DNA of 26,160 nt, taken from the NCBI GenBank assembly GCA_023433755.1, contig JAEYUA010000232.1:1-26160 (forward strand). The letters run 5' to 3'. Made by a program: the position numbers and the translations under genes. This document shows, one piece after another, positions 14,702-21,583 of the stretch. Each line of letters starts with the position of its first letter. Within the stretch, counting starts at the first letter, position 1. The notes beneath the pieces were generated by a model. It saw nothing but the letters and a program-made list of their open reading frames with translations. It was not told where the DNA came from and searched no databases. The stretch comes from Bacteroidota bacterium (GTDB taxonomy: Bacteria; Bacteroidota; Bacteroidia; Chitinophagales; Chitinophagaceae).

Positions 14702-14917
14702 AAATAACAGGGTAGAAATTACATAATGGCGCGGGGACAATGCTCCAGAATGTAATGGGCCTGAAGGTTTAATCTTGCAGTGATAGGAGCCTCGGGCCCA
14801 CGCTACCCTTGTGTTGCCGGGAACAAATTTCATGCCGCTAAGTACCCGGCTTGTTACTTCAGTTTGCCTATCTGAAATTATCGGCACATTCCCTGGTTCT
14901 TCACAGGGATTTTTTTT
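14702..14917 (+). ncRNA. Candidate structured RNA upstream of acs, ending in a terminator
   Basis: The helices found by eye form a compact fold. P1 is AGGGTAG (14709-14715) with CTACCCT (14803-14809). It closes a three-way junction with two arms: ATTACAT (14718-14724)/ATGTAAT (14750-14756), and GGGCCTGA (14757-14764)/TCGGGCCC (14792-14799), the latter including one G-U pair. Then come GCCGGG (14816-14821)/CCCGGC (14845-14850), TTCAG (14858-14862)/CTGAA (14872-14876), and the intrinsic terminator at 14890-14917. CAGGG at the start of P1 could alternatively pair with CCCTG of the terminator, as in an attenuator. It matches no RNA class I know (TPP, cobalamin, SAM, 6S, SRP, tmRNA and RNase P cores were looked for). 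No clear promoter is seen. It may be an sRNA, a 3' UTR, or a cis-regulator. Confidence 0.4.
14890..14917 (+). terminator. Rho-independent terminator between SulP and acs
   Basis: TCCCTG/CAGGGA stem (14890-14895, 14904-14909), 8-nt loop, then eight T. It ends 101 bp before the acs ATG. Confidence 0.75.
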
Positions 14918-15018
14918 ACAGTACTTAGATATTTTTTGATAAGGGACATGCATGCAATAGGAACACGCCTGTGATCAATGATTTTTGAAAGTGCCTCCGG
15001 GATTATAACTTTATTGCC

Positions 15019-16947
15019 ATGTCATACCCTTTCCAGATCACTTCACCGGAACAATACCAGGCTGATTATCAAAAAAGTGTTTCAGATCCAGAAAATTTTT
15101 GGGCGGATATCGCCTCTCATTTTGAGTGGCGTAAGAAATGGGACAAGGTTCTTGAATGGAATTTCAATGAACCCAATGTTAAATGGTTTCTCAACGGCAA
15201 GCTTAATATCACCGAGAATTGTATTGATAAACATTTGAAAGAATCAGGTGAAAAGCCAGCCATTATCTGGGAACCTAATAACCCCGAAGAAAGAGTGCGG
15301 GTAGTTACCTACAGCCGCCTGCATAAAAGGGTTTGCCAGTTCGCACAGGTGCTTAAAAACAATGGGGTGAAAAAAGGTGACCGGGTCTGCATCTACATGG
15401 GTATGGTGCCTGAACTGGTGTATGCAGTGCTGGGATGTGCCAGGATCGGTGCTATTCACAGTGTGATCTTTGGCGGATTTTCTGCGCAAAGCATAGCCGA
15501 CCGGCTGGAAGATGCAAAGGCTGAATACATCGTAACCTGCGATGGGGCCTACCGGGGCGACAAAGTAATACCGCTCAAAAACGTGATTGATGATGCACTG
15601 ATCGGCAACCGGCTGGTAAAAAAAGTGATTGTGTATACCCGCACCAGGACAGCCGTATCCATGATCAAAGGAAGAGATGTATGGTGGGAAGATGAGATGG
15701 AACATGCGGAAACACAGGTGGAGAAAGATAACGTGGTCAGTTTTCCTGCAGAAGAGATGGATGCAGAAGATCCGCTTTTCATTTTATATACTTCGGGCAG
15801 CACCGGTAAACCAAAAGGAGTAGTGCACAGCAGCGGAGGTTACATGGTATGGACTGGCTACACTTTCGTGAATGTTTTCCAGTACAAGCCCGGCGATATT
15901 TTCTTTTGCACCGCTGATATTGGCTGGATCACCGGCCATAGCTATATCGTTTATGGACCACTGGGAGTTGGCGCCACTTCAGTAATGTTTGAAGGTGTTC
16001 CTACCTGGCCTGATGCGGGCCGTTTGTGGGATATCATTGACAGGCACAAGGTGAATATTCTTTATACTGCTCCAACTGCCATCCGTTCACTGATGGGTTT
16101 TGGGCTGGAACCATTCAATGGAAAAGATCTTTCAACACTCAAAATCCTTGGAACAGTAGGAGAGCCAATCAATGAAGAAGCCTGGCACTGGTATAATGAA
16201 CATGTGGGCAAAAAAAGATGTCCTATTGTTGATACCTGGTGGCAGACAGAAAACGGTGGGATACTGATCTCAAACCTTGCAGGTATAACACCTGCCAAAC
16301 CCAGTTATGCTACGCTACCTCTGCCTGGTGTGCAGCCGGTACTGGTTGATGAGAATGGGAAGGAAGTGGAAGGTAATCCTGCTTCGGGTAACCTGTGCAT
16401 CAAAGCGCCCTGGCCTTCCATCATCCGCACTACATATGGAGATCATGAACGCTGCCGTCTCAATTATTTTGCTACCTATCCCGGTATGTATTTCACTGGC
16501 GATGGTGCCCTGCGTGATGAAGCCGGCCAGTACCGGATCACCGGCAGGGTAGATGATGTACTTAATGTGAGCGGCCACCGCATTGGAACAGCGGAAGTGG
16601 AGAACGCCATCAACATGCATGCGGGTGTGGTGGAAAGCGCTGTGGTGGGATATAATCACCATATCAAGGGACAGGGCATCTATGCTTTCGTTATTTTTCA
16701 AAGCCATCACTATACCGATGATGATTCTGCCAGGCGTGACATCCTGCAAACGGTTTCAAGGATCATTGGCGCCATTGCCAAACCCGATAAGATCCAGTTT
16801 GTAAAAGGTCTGCCCAAAACAAGAAGCGGAAAGATCATGCGGCGCATCCTGCGCAAGATCGCGGAAGGAGAAATGGAAAATCTTGGTGATACCAGCACCC
16901 TTCTCGATCCGGCTGTGGTAGAGGAAATCGCAAAGGGTAAGATCTGA
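15019..16947 (+). CDS. acs: Acetyl-CoA synthetase (AMP-forming)
   Basis: 642 residues, ATG at 15019, the usual Acs length. It activates acetate with ATP and CoA to acetyl-CoA in the cytosol. The N-terminal ACAS block FWADIASHFEWRKKW is present. Other motifs: ATP loop YTSGSTGKPKG (257-267), TADIGWITGHSYIVYGPL (298-315), TWWQTENGG (406-414) with W408 at the position that limits the pocket to acetate, YFTGDGALRD (491-500), hinge region GRVDDVLNVSGHRIGTAEVE (509-528), and PKTRSGKIMRR with catalytic, potentially acetylated K605. All motifs are intact. It is monocistronic in appearance: a terminator and candidate structured RNA lie upstream. A TAACTTTA sequence, one mismatch from a -7 box, lies 5 bp before the ATG. 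Confidence 0.97.
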   Translation: MSYPFQITSPEQYQADYQKSVSDPENFWADIASHFEWRKKWDKVLEWNFNEPNVKWFLNGKLNITENCIDKHLKESGEKPAIIWEPNNPEERVRVVTYSRLHKRVCQFAQVLKNNGVKKGDRVCIYMGMVPELVYAVLGCARIGAIHSVIFGGFSAQSIADRLEDAKAEYIVTCDGAYRGDKVIPLKNVIDDALIGNRLVKKVIVYTRTRTAVSMIKGRDVWWEDEMEHAETQVEKDNVVSFPAEEMDAEDPLFILYTSGSTGKPKGVVHSSGGYMVWTGYTFVNVFQYKPGDIFFCTADIGWITGHSYIVYGPLGVGATSVMFEGVPTWPDAGRLWDIIDRHKVNILYTAPTAIRSLMGFGLEPFNGKDLSTLKILGTVGEPINEEAWHWYNEHVGKKRCPIVDTWWQTENGGILISNLAGITPAKPSYATLPLPGVQPVLVDENGKEVEGNPASGNLCIKAPWPSIIRTTYGDHERCRLNYFATYPGMYFTGDGALRDEAGQYRITGRVDDVLNVSGHRIGTAEVENAINMHAGVVESAVVGYNHHIKGQGIYAFVIFQSHHYTDDDSARRDILQTVSRIIGAIAKPDKIQFVKGLPKTRSGKIMRRILRKIAEGEMENLGDTSTLLDPAVVEEIAKGKI

Positions 16948-17085
16948 GAATTGAAAGATCGTTTCAAGGTCAAAGCTTTTTTGCGCAGGGAAAGGAGAAT
17001 GCTGATAATGATGTGATTGGATAATAGAGAAAGAAGTGATGGCAGTAAATTCCGGAGCTGGAAAAAAGTTCTCGATGTTTCCTTA

Positions 17086-17093
17086 TACATTTG
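17086..17093 (+). promoter_or_regulatory. Candidate -7 box (TACATTTG) of the alpha/beta hydrolase gene
   Basis: Exact TAnnTTTG match 10 bp before the ATG at 17104. It also supports that ATG over the upstream in-frame TTG at 17017, because a transcript starting here would not contain the longer form. No clear -33 TTTG was found. Confidence 0.38.
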
Positions 17094-17103
17094 TCGGCCT
17101 TCT

Positions 17104-18084
17104 ATGACCAAAACCAAACCGAATCCACGAACCAGGACCATCCGTTCTTATTTCAAATTACTTGTATGGGTCTTACTCGTACAACTGGTGCTGGTAAACA
17201 TCAGTGCAGCTTTTTACGCTTACAATCTCAGTCATTACCGGAACGGCCCGCCTCCTGAACGCAACACATCCTCCAACATATTCACTAAAACCTGGAAGAT
17301 TTTTGTCGGACCCAAATTTTATAAGGATACAACTGAAATACCGCCGCTCTTTCCATATGAAAATGTAAACTTCGAAACCGGGGACGGCATTACCGTGGAC
17401 GCCTGGTACAGTAAGGTTGATTCCGCTAAAGCCTGTGTGATCATTTGCCCCGGGATATCCGGTAATAAATCCTACCTCGCCGGTTTCGCGGAGCAGTTCA
17501 GGCAGATGGGTTATAATATACTGCTGATCGACTTCCGTGGGCAGGGTAAAACTGAGGGCAATACCATCAGTTTCGGAGTTAAAGAAACCCGGGAACTAAC
17601 CGCGGCTTATGAATTTGTTCGTTCAAATGGGAACCAGGAGATCATCCTGTATGGCATCTCCATGGGAGCGGGCATATGTATCAAGGCAGTTGCGGATAAA
17701 AACTTCCGTCCTTCAGCCATCATCGCCGATATGCCTTTTGGCAGCCTGCGTGGACACCTGGGTGCAAGGGCCACGGATCTTGGATTTCCTTCTGAGCCTT
17801 TTGCGAGCCTGGTTACAATTTGGATTGGGATCGAACAGGGCTTCAACGGATTTAGTCATGATGTAAAGAACTATGCAGAGGAACTGGAGGTACCCATCAT
17901 GATCCAGTGTGGTACAAGGGATATTTATATGGATGAAGAAGAGCTGGAAAAAATGTACAGCGGCATCCCTTCAAAACAAAAACAACTGGTGCTCTATCCA
18001 GGTTCAGGCCATAGCTCACTGCTGGATGCAGATCCATTGAAATGGCAGAATAATGTAAGAAAATTCCTACAGGCGGTTCCCTGA
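17104..18084 (+). CDS. Membrane-anchored alpha/beta hydrolase
   Basis: 326 residues from the ATG at 17104; a TTG start 87 bp upstream is rejected because it lies before the likely promoter. An N-terminal basic stretch is followed by one membrane helix (~18-40, LLVWVLLVQLVLVNISAAFY), so the enzyme is probably anchored with its catalytic domain outside the cytosol. Fold landmarks: oxyanion region CPGISGNKS (115-123), LIDFRGQGKTEG (141-152), nucleophile elbow YGISMGAG with S186, acid D273 in CGTRDIYM, and H303 in PGSGHSSLL. It belongs to the BAAT/prolyl-peptidase-like hydrolases (esterase or peptidase); the substrate is unknown. It ends directly against the L,D-transpeptidase gene, stop codon to stop codon, on the opposite strand. 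Confidence 0.88.
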   Translation: MTKTKPNPRTRTIRSYFKLLVWVLLVQLVLVNISAAFYAYNLSHYRNGPPPERNTSSNIFTKTWKIFVGPKFYKDTTEIPPLFPYENVNFETGDGITVDAWYSKVDSAKACVIICPGISGNKSYLAGFAEQFRQMGYNILLIDFRGQGKTEGNTISFGVKETRELTAAYEFVRSNGNQEIILYGISMGAGICIKAVADKNFRPSAIIADMPFGSLRGHLGARATDLGFPSEPFASLVTIWIGIEQGFNGFSHDVKNYAEELEVPIMIQCGTRDIYMDEEELEKMYSGIPSKQKQLVLYPGSGHSSLLDADPLKWQNNVRKFLQAVP

Positions 18085-18672
18085 TTATTTTTTGATGGTG
18101 ATGGGCGTACCGATCGGTACGTAACTGTAAAGATCCTTTACATCATCATTTTTGAGCGAGATGCATCCATTTGTCCAGTTCTTGAAACGGTCGATCTGGT
18201 AATCCTCATGAGGCCAGGTGCCGTGAATGCCGATGCCACCACCGGGTGTGGCAGAAGAAGGAATCTCTCCCCTTTTTTTCCTGGCGTGAAATTTTTCCAT
18301 GCTTTCCCTGGTAGGGTAATCGAGACCCATATAACGGTCCCATTTATCATGCAATCTTTTATTCACAATTTTGAAACTGCCTTCCGGAGTGTTCTTGTCA
18401 CCTTCCATTTTTTTATCATCAAGACTGGAGTTGCCAAACACAACGGGGTAGGTGGCAAACCAACCCTGTGAATCATAAACGTAGAGTTCATAGCTTGACT
18501 TGTCAACTACAATTCTTACCGGGCCCACGGGTTTGGAAGGATTGTAATTCCTTTTCGCCGCTTTGATCATGGAATGATCCGTTTTACCGGAATGGGAAGG
18601 TTTGAAACTGGTGTTCTGTAAAGTTATGGAGCTGCCCGCAAGCAGGCAGGATAGGACAATGGCGGTTTTCAT
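18085..18672 (-). CDS. L,D-transpeptidase (YkuD domain), exported
   Basis: 195 residues, ATG at 18672. The N-terminal hydrophobic segment (MKTAIVLSCLLAGSSITL) is a signal peptide; a C9 in SCLLAG is not a good lipobox. The YkuD domain covers ~51-195: VRIVVDKSSYELYVYDSQG, then GDKNTPEGSFKI (91-102), GIGIHGTW with H150, and NWTNGCISLKNDDV with catalytic C170. The residue two after the cysteine is Ser, where many YkuD enzymes have Arg; this variant seems common in Bacteroidota. Such enzymes make 3-3 crosslinks in peptidoglycan or attach proteins to it, in the periplasm. It is convergent with the alpha/beta hydrolase gene with no bases between the stop codons. Confidence 0.92.
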   Translation of the reverse strand: MKTAIVLSCLLAGSSITLQNTSFKPSHSGKTDHSMIKAAKRNYNPSKPVGPVRIVVDKSSYELYVYDSQGWFATYPVVFGNSSLDDKKMEGDKNTPEGSFKIVNKRLHDKWDRYMGLDYPTRESMEKFHARKKRGEIPSSATPGGGIGIHGTWPHEDYQIDRFKNWTNGCISLKNDDVKDLYSYVPIGTPITIKK

Positions 18673-18761
18673 AACTCAAGGTTTAGCGTTTCATAGGGTT
18701 AACGGAGGATAAAATATTTTTATTTTCTCCTGTTGATATCTTTAACGTCCCTTTGTAAAAA

Positions 18762-18796
18762 TAAAAAAACCCGCTGCAAATATAGCAGGGGTTTTC
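18762..18796 (-). terminator. Terminator of the sigma/anti-sigma/barrel operon
   Basis: On the minus strand AACCCCTGC pairs with GCAGCGGGTT (9 bp, one bulged C) around a 7-nt loop, followed by seven T and further T-rich sequence. It lies 24 bp after the barrel gene's stop codon. Confidence 0.82.
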
Positions 18797-18819
18797 TTAG
18801 AAAAATTACGTGGTGATGA

Positions 18820-19635
18820 TTAGTTGCTCAGGCGGATACCTACGTTGTAAGGCGTTTGGTCCAGGCCTTTTTCCCACATGCTTTTCATAGCATAAGAGCC
18901 ATAAAGTTTTACAGGTCCTAGAGCCAGTTCACCGATGTAGGAGAGTTTCCATTTGCGCAGGTCAAAATTGTCATGCTCCTTGAACTTGTCATTATTGTCT
19001 TTTATTTTCTGGCGTGCAGAATATAGGTAACCGGCACTCACACCACCGCTTATGCCAAATCCCTTCTTGCGTCCGGGAGTGAAATTGATGTTCAGCATCA
19101 TGGGTACAGTAATATAATCAGCCGCCAGTTTGTTCTTTTTTACACCTTCCAGTGAAGGATCGAGAATGTAAGTTGTTGGATTTTTATTGAGGCGTACGGT
19201 TTCATTATCGAAATTGTAATTATTCAGTTCAAGTCCGAGCCCGTATTTCAGGTTCACCACGTGTTTGATCACATTGAGGCGCTGCATAAAAAACCATACG
19301 TTCACGTTCATGGATTTTGTTCTGAGCTCAAGGTTGTCCTTGTTCAGCCCGGGTGCAAATGCCTGGGCTTCCGCAGAACCGTAATTGGTCTGGTCGTGCA
19401 GGTTGGCGAAACCAATGTCAATAATGCCCCAGTTAGTGCTGACGTTGGATGGTTTTTTCTTTTTGCGGTTGGAGATCACTACCTCGCCTTTGTCCTTACC
19501 ATCCTTGTCTTTCTTTTTAATGATGATCATACCGCCAACCTTAATGGTGTCAACGGTTTCACCGGCTGTGGAATCCTGGGCGAAACAGGACATGACGCCA
19601 CCGAATGCAATAATTGCAAGTAATAATTTTTTCAT
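18820..19635 (-). CDS. Outer-membrane beta-barrel protein of the sigma-factor operon
   Basis: 271 residues, ATG at 19635. Signal peptide MKKLLLAIIAFGGVMSCFAQ with likely cleavage at FAQ; the Cys at 17 is not followed by a lipoprotein pattern. Next comes a highly basic linker (~38-62, rich in KKKDKDGKDK and RKKKK), then a predicted small barrel (~70-271) with alternating strands such as VNVWFFMQRLNVIKHVVNLKYG, FGISGGVSAGYLYSARQ, and LSYIGELALGPVKLYGSYAM. This fits the PorT/OMP_b-brl_2 class of Bacteroidota barrels. It follows the anti-sigma gene by 23 bp and is followed by a terminator, so it closes the operon. A sensor or envelope-integrity role is inference from context. Confidence 0.83.
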   Translation of the reverse strand: MKKLLLAIIAFGGVMSCFAQDSTAGETVDTIKVGGMIIIKKKDKDGKDKGEVVISNRKKKKPSNVSTNWGIIDIGFANLHDQTNYGSAEAQAFAPGLNKDNLELRTKSMNVNVWFFMQRLNVIKHVVNLKYGLGLELNNYNFDNETVRLNKNPTTYILDPSLEGVKKNKLAADYITVPMMLNINFTPGRKKGFGISGGVSAGYLYSARQKIKDNNDKFKEHDNFDLRKWKLSYIGELALGPVKLYGSYAMKSMWEKGLDQTPYNVGIRLSN

Positions 19636-19658
19636 TTCTACGAATTTTTTTGTTGTGA

Positions 19659-20708
19659 TTATTTAAGTTTTACAGCAAGAACCCCGATCAGCAGCTCACC
19701 ATCAGTTGTGGCATCGATGCCTGTTCTTTTTTCGATCAGCCTTGTGGCTTTGCGCAGGAAGCCTTTGACCGATCCTTTGTTCTCACTGTTGCTGGCAACC
19801 GCGTTCTCCGGTGTTGCAGCGTTTGTATTGTTCAACGGATCAGGTGAAGAAATAGTTACAGCATTATTTAAAATTGCATTTTCCATTGACACATTCATAG
19901 TGCCGGTGAAGCCTGTAGCAGTGTTGGGGTCCAGGGCCTCCAAAGGTTTTCTTTCATCATCTCTTCTTACCGCCACCAGGTTTTCATTCTCCTGCTGGTG
20001 CTGTTCGGGCTCCTGTACCTTAATATCCTGACTGGTGGTTTTTTCTTTCCGGGCTGTCATGTTTTGTACATCAGCCCTGGTTTGTGCCGGAAGTTCGGGT
20101 GAAATGATTTCTGTTTCCCGGTTATCATTTTCTACCTTTTTCTCTTCAGGCTTTTTGTTTTCCACCACTGCAACTTCTGGCGGTGTAAGATCGGAACCAG
20201 GCCTGTTGAAGTAGATAACTCCCATAGCCGCTACTACTACAACCGCTGCTGCTATGCGCATCCATGGCTGGAAGATCTTTCTTTCTGTTCTGCGGTAAAG
20301 GCTTTCCTTGCCGGGAAAAATAATTTTTTCAGAAGGATCCAGTTTTGTTTTCATCAAAAGGCTGTGCTGGAGCTGGTAATCCTTGTTGGCATCCAGTTCC
20401 AGCGCCAGGATTTTGGCCTTTTCATCAGGCAGTTCATTATCTATGTAAAGGAGCAGATCTTCATCAATCGCATTCACCCTCATGTTTTCAGCAAAAAGAT
20501 TCTCTTTATTGAAGCTGAAATCTTCAGCAGGCAGCTTGGTGCTGGCCAGGATCTCGAATTCAGCCTGCAGATCTGGATTCACCAGGAGAAAAGCATCTAC
20601 CTGCTGCATCTCGGCATCTGTCAGCTCATTGTCCAGGTAGAGGATGTAGTATTCCTCGTAGTTGCCCAGGTGGATCATGTTGTTATTATCGTTAGGGTTA
20701 AATGACAT
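19659..20708 (-). CDS. Anti-sigma-factor-like membrane protein with duplicated N-terminal module
   Basis: 349 residues from the ATG at 20708, which overlaps the end of the sigma gene by 11 bp (translational coupling). The cytosolic part carries the same module twice: residues ~20-72 (YYILYLDNELTDAEMQQVDA...) and ~84-138 (DLLLYIDNELPDEKAKILAL...). The two copies share LYxDNEL, a helix, and a KL-P-F---KE-L end. This is the helical sigma-binding type of module, without zinc ligands. A membrane helix follows (~151-167, RIAAAVVVVAAMGVIYF). The periplasmic part (170-349) is low-complexity (Glu/Asn/Pro/Thr-rich), then ends with a conserved-looking KGFLRKATRLIEKRTGID and LLIGVLAVKLK. It probably holds the ECF sigma factor at the membrane; the trigger is unknown. 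Confidence 0.82.
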   Translation of the reverse strand: MSFNPNDNNNMIHLGNYEEYYILYLDNELTDAEMQQVDAFLLVNPDLQAEFEILASTKLPAEDFSFNKENLFAENMRVNAIDEDLLLYIDNELPDEKAKILALELDANKDYQLQHSLLMKTKLDPSEKIIFPGKESLYRRTERKIFQPWMRIAAAVVVVAAMGVIYFNRPGSDLTPPEVAVVENKKPEEKKVENDNRETEIISPELPAQTRADVQNMTARKEKTTSQDIKVQEPEQHQQENENLVAVRRDDERKPLEALDPNTATGFTGTMNVSMENAILNNAVTISSPDPLNNTNAATPENAVASNSENKGSVKGFLRKATRLIEKRTGIDATTDGELLIGVLAVKLK

Positions 20709-21183
20709 TTTCAACTTTTACAATGTATTCTTTTAATTGCAGGCGGGCACGGTGCAGGTAAACCTTCACCTGGCTTTCATTCAGGTTCATGATCCTGCCA
20801 ATTTCCTCGTAGCTGTAGCCCTCGTAATCTTTCAGCATTACCAGCGACCGCTGGGTCTCGCTCAACCGGGCAAGCGCATCCTGGAGTACCGCCCTTGTAT
20901 TGTTCACCTGGCGGTCCGAAATCCTGGCTTCCTCCCTGAACTCTTCTTTCAAATAAACTCTTTTAGCCTTTCTCAGGTGATCAATCATCTGGTTATAGGC
21001 AACCGTAAAGAGGTAGGACTTACTTTTAGTTCCATCTACCTGGTCGCGGTTGCGCCATAATTTTTCAAAGGCGCTTTGCACCACATCCCGGGCATCTTCC
21101 TCATGCCGGAGGTTTTTAACGATGAACCTGAACACGTTATCCGCGTACTGGGTCACACATTCATTGTATTCTTTTTCAGTCAT
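20698..21183 (-). CDS. ECF-type RNA polymerase sigma factor
   Basis: 161 residues, ATG at 21183. Region 2 covers ~10-75, with DVVQSAFEKLWRNRDQVDG (2.2) and KSYLFTVAYNQMIDHLRKAKR (2.3/2.4). Region 4 covers ~100-155, with ALARLSETQRSLVMLKDYEG and the helix-turn-helix YSYEEIGRIMNLNESQVKVY. There are no regions 1 or 3, as in all ECF sigmas. It directs RNA polymerase to a small regulon, probably including its own operon. It overlaps the anti-sigma-like gene by 11 bp and is preceded on the same strand by a 70-aa membrane protein gene (74-bp gap). Confidence 0.95.
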   Translation of the reverse strand: MTEKEYNECVTQYADNVFRFIVKNLRHEEDARDVVQSAFEKLWRNRDQVDGTKSKSYLFTVAYNQMIDHLRKAKRVYLKEEFREEARISDRQVNNTRAVLQDALARLSETQRSLVMLKDYEGYSYEEIGRIMNLNESQVKVYLHRARLQLKEYIVKVENVI

Positions 21184-21257
21184 AAACAGGGGTCAACAGC
21201 TTGATTCTACAGTATTACGCCTGTAAAGATCAAAAGTTACAGAAAGCTATAAATTTT

Positions 21258-21470
21258 TTAAGGAAGAGCAACAAAAGAGGTGAATTGCCTGGAAACAGCG
21301 TCAATCAGGAGTTCTCCTTTTTCTGCGGGGTTAACAGGGGGCTCGCTGCAGTTATCGGTAACCGTACAGGCCTGTCTGACTTTTTTATAGGCAATGAAAG
21401 AAAAGGCCGAAAGGCTGATGGTAAGAACAGCGGTCAGCAGGAACCATTTGTTTAAAATGACCTTTCTCAT
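21258..21470 (-). CDS. Small single-helix membrane or exported protein (70 aa)
   Basis: ATG at 21470. One hydrophobic segment (~9-27, WFLLTAVLTISLSAFSFIAY) follows a basic N-terminus (MRKVILNK), then a short external part with two cysteines (ACTVTDNCSEPP) that could form a disulfide, ending AVSRQFTSFVALP. Family not recognised. It lies directly upstream of the sigma factor gene on the same strand, 74 bp away, so it may be the first gene of the sigma operon or separately transcribed. On the minus strand TACCTTCG, one mismatch from a -7 box, lies ~25 bp upstream. A role in the envelope response is only a guess from position. Confidence 0.68.
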   Translation of the reverse strand: MRKVILNKWFLLTAVLTISLSAFSFIAYKKVRQACTVTDNCSEPPVNPAEKGELLIDAVSRQFTSFVALP

Positions 21471-21532
21471 GGCGTTGGTTTGAATGGTTTGACGAAGGTA
21501 GATGCCGGTATGTTACAGGAATGTAAAAAAAA

Positions 21533-21563
21533 GTCCATGGTCCATGGTCAATGGTCCATGGAC
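21533..21563. repeat. 7-bp tandem repeat, family GTCCATG
   Basis: Units GTCCATG, GTCCATG, GTCAATG, GTCCATG, GAC. Same family as 10619-10653 and 10980-10999, 11 kb away. It ends 8 bp before the -7 box of kbl. Confidence 0.8.
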
Positions 21564-21571
21564 TCTCCACC

Positions 21572-21579
21572 TATCTTTG
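21572..21579 (+). promoter_or_regulatory. Candidate -7 box of kbl (TATCTTTG)
   Basis: Exact TAnnTTTG match 4 bp (CCGC) before the ATG at 21584, the same sequence and spacing as at gldA. It implies a leaderless or near-leaderless transcript. There is no TTTG at -33; a GTCCATG array covers that position. Confidence 0.42.
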
Positions 21580-21583
21580 CCGC

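Noticed and set aside
14681..14953. 90-residue open frame on the minus strand upstream of acs
   Set aside because: Composition is unlike the neighbours (many Cys, His, Arg, Pro), it ends inside a perfect palindrome, and it is antisense to a set of helices and a plus-strand terminator. The structured RNA reading explains the region better.
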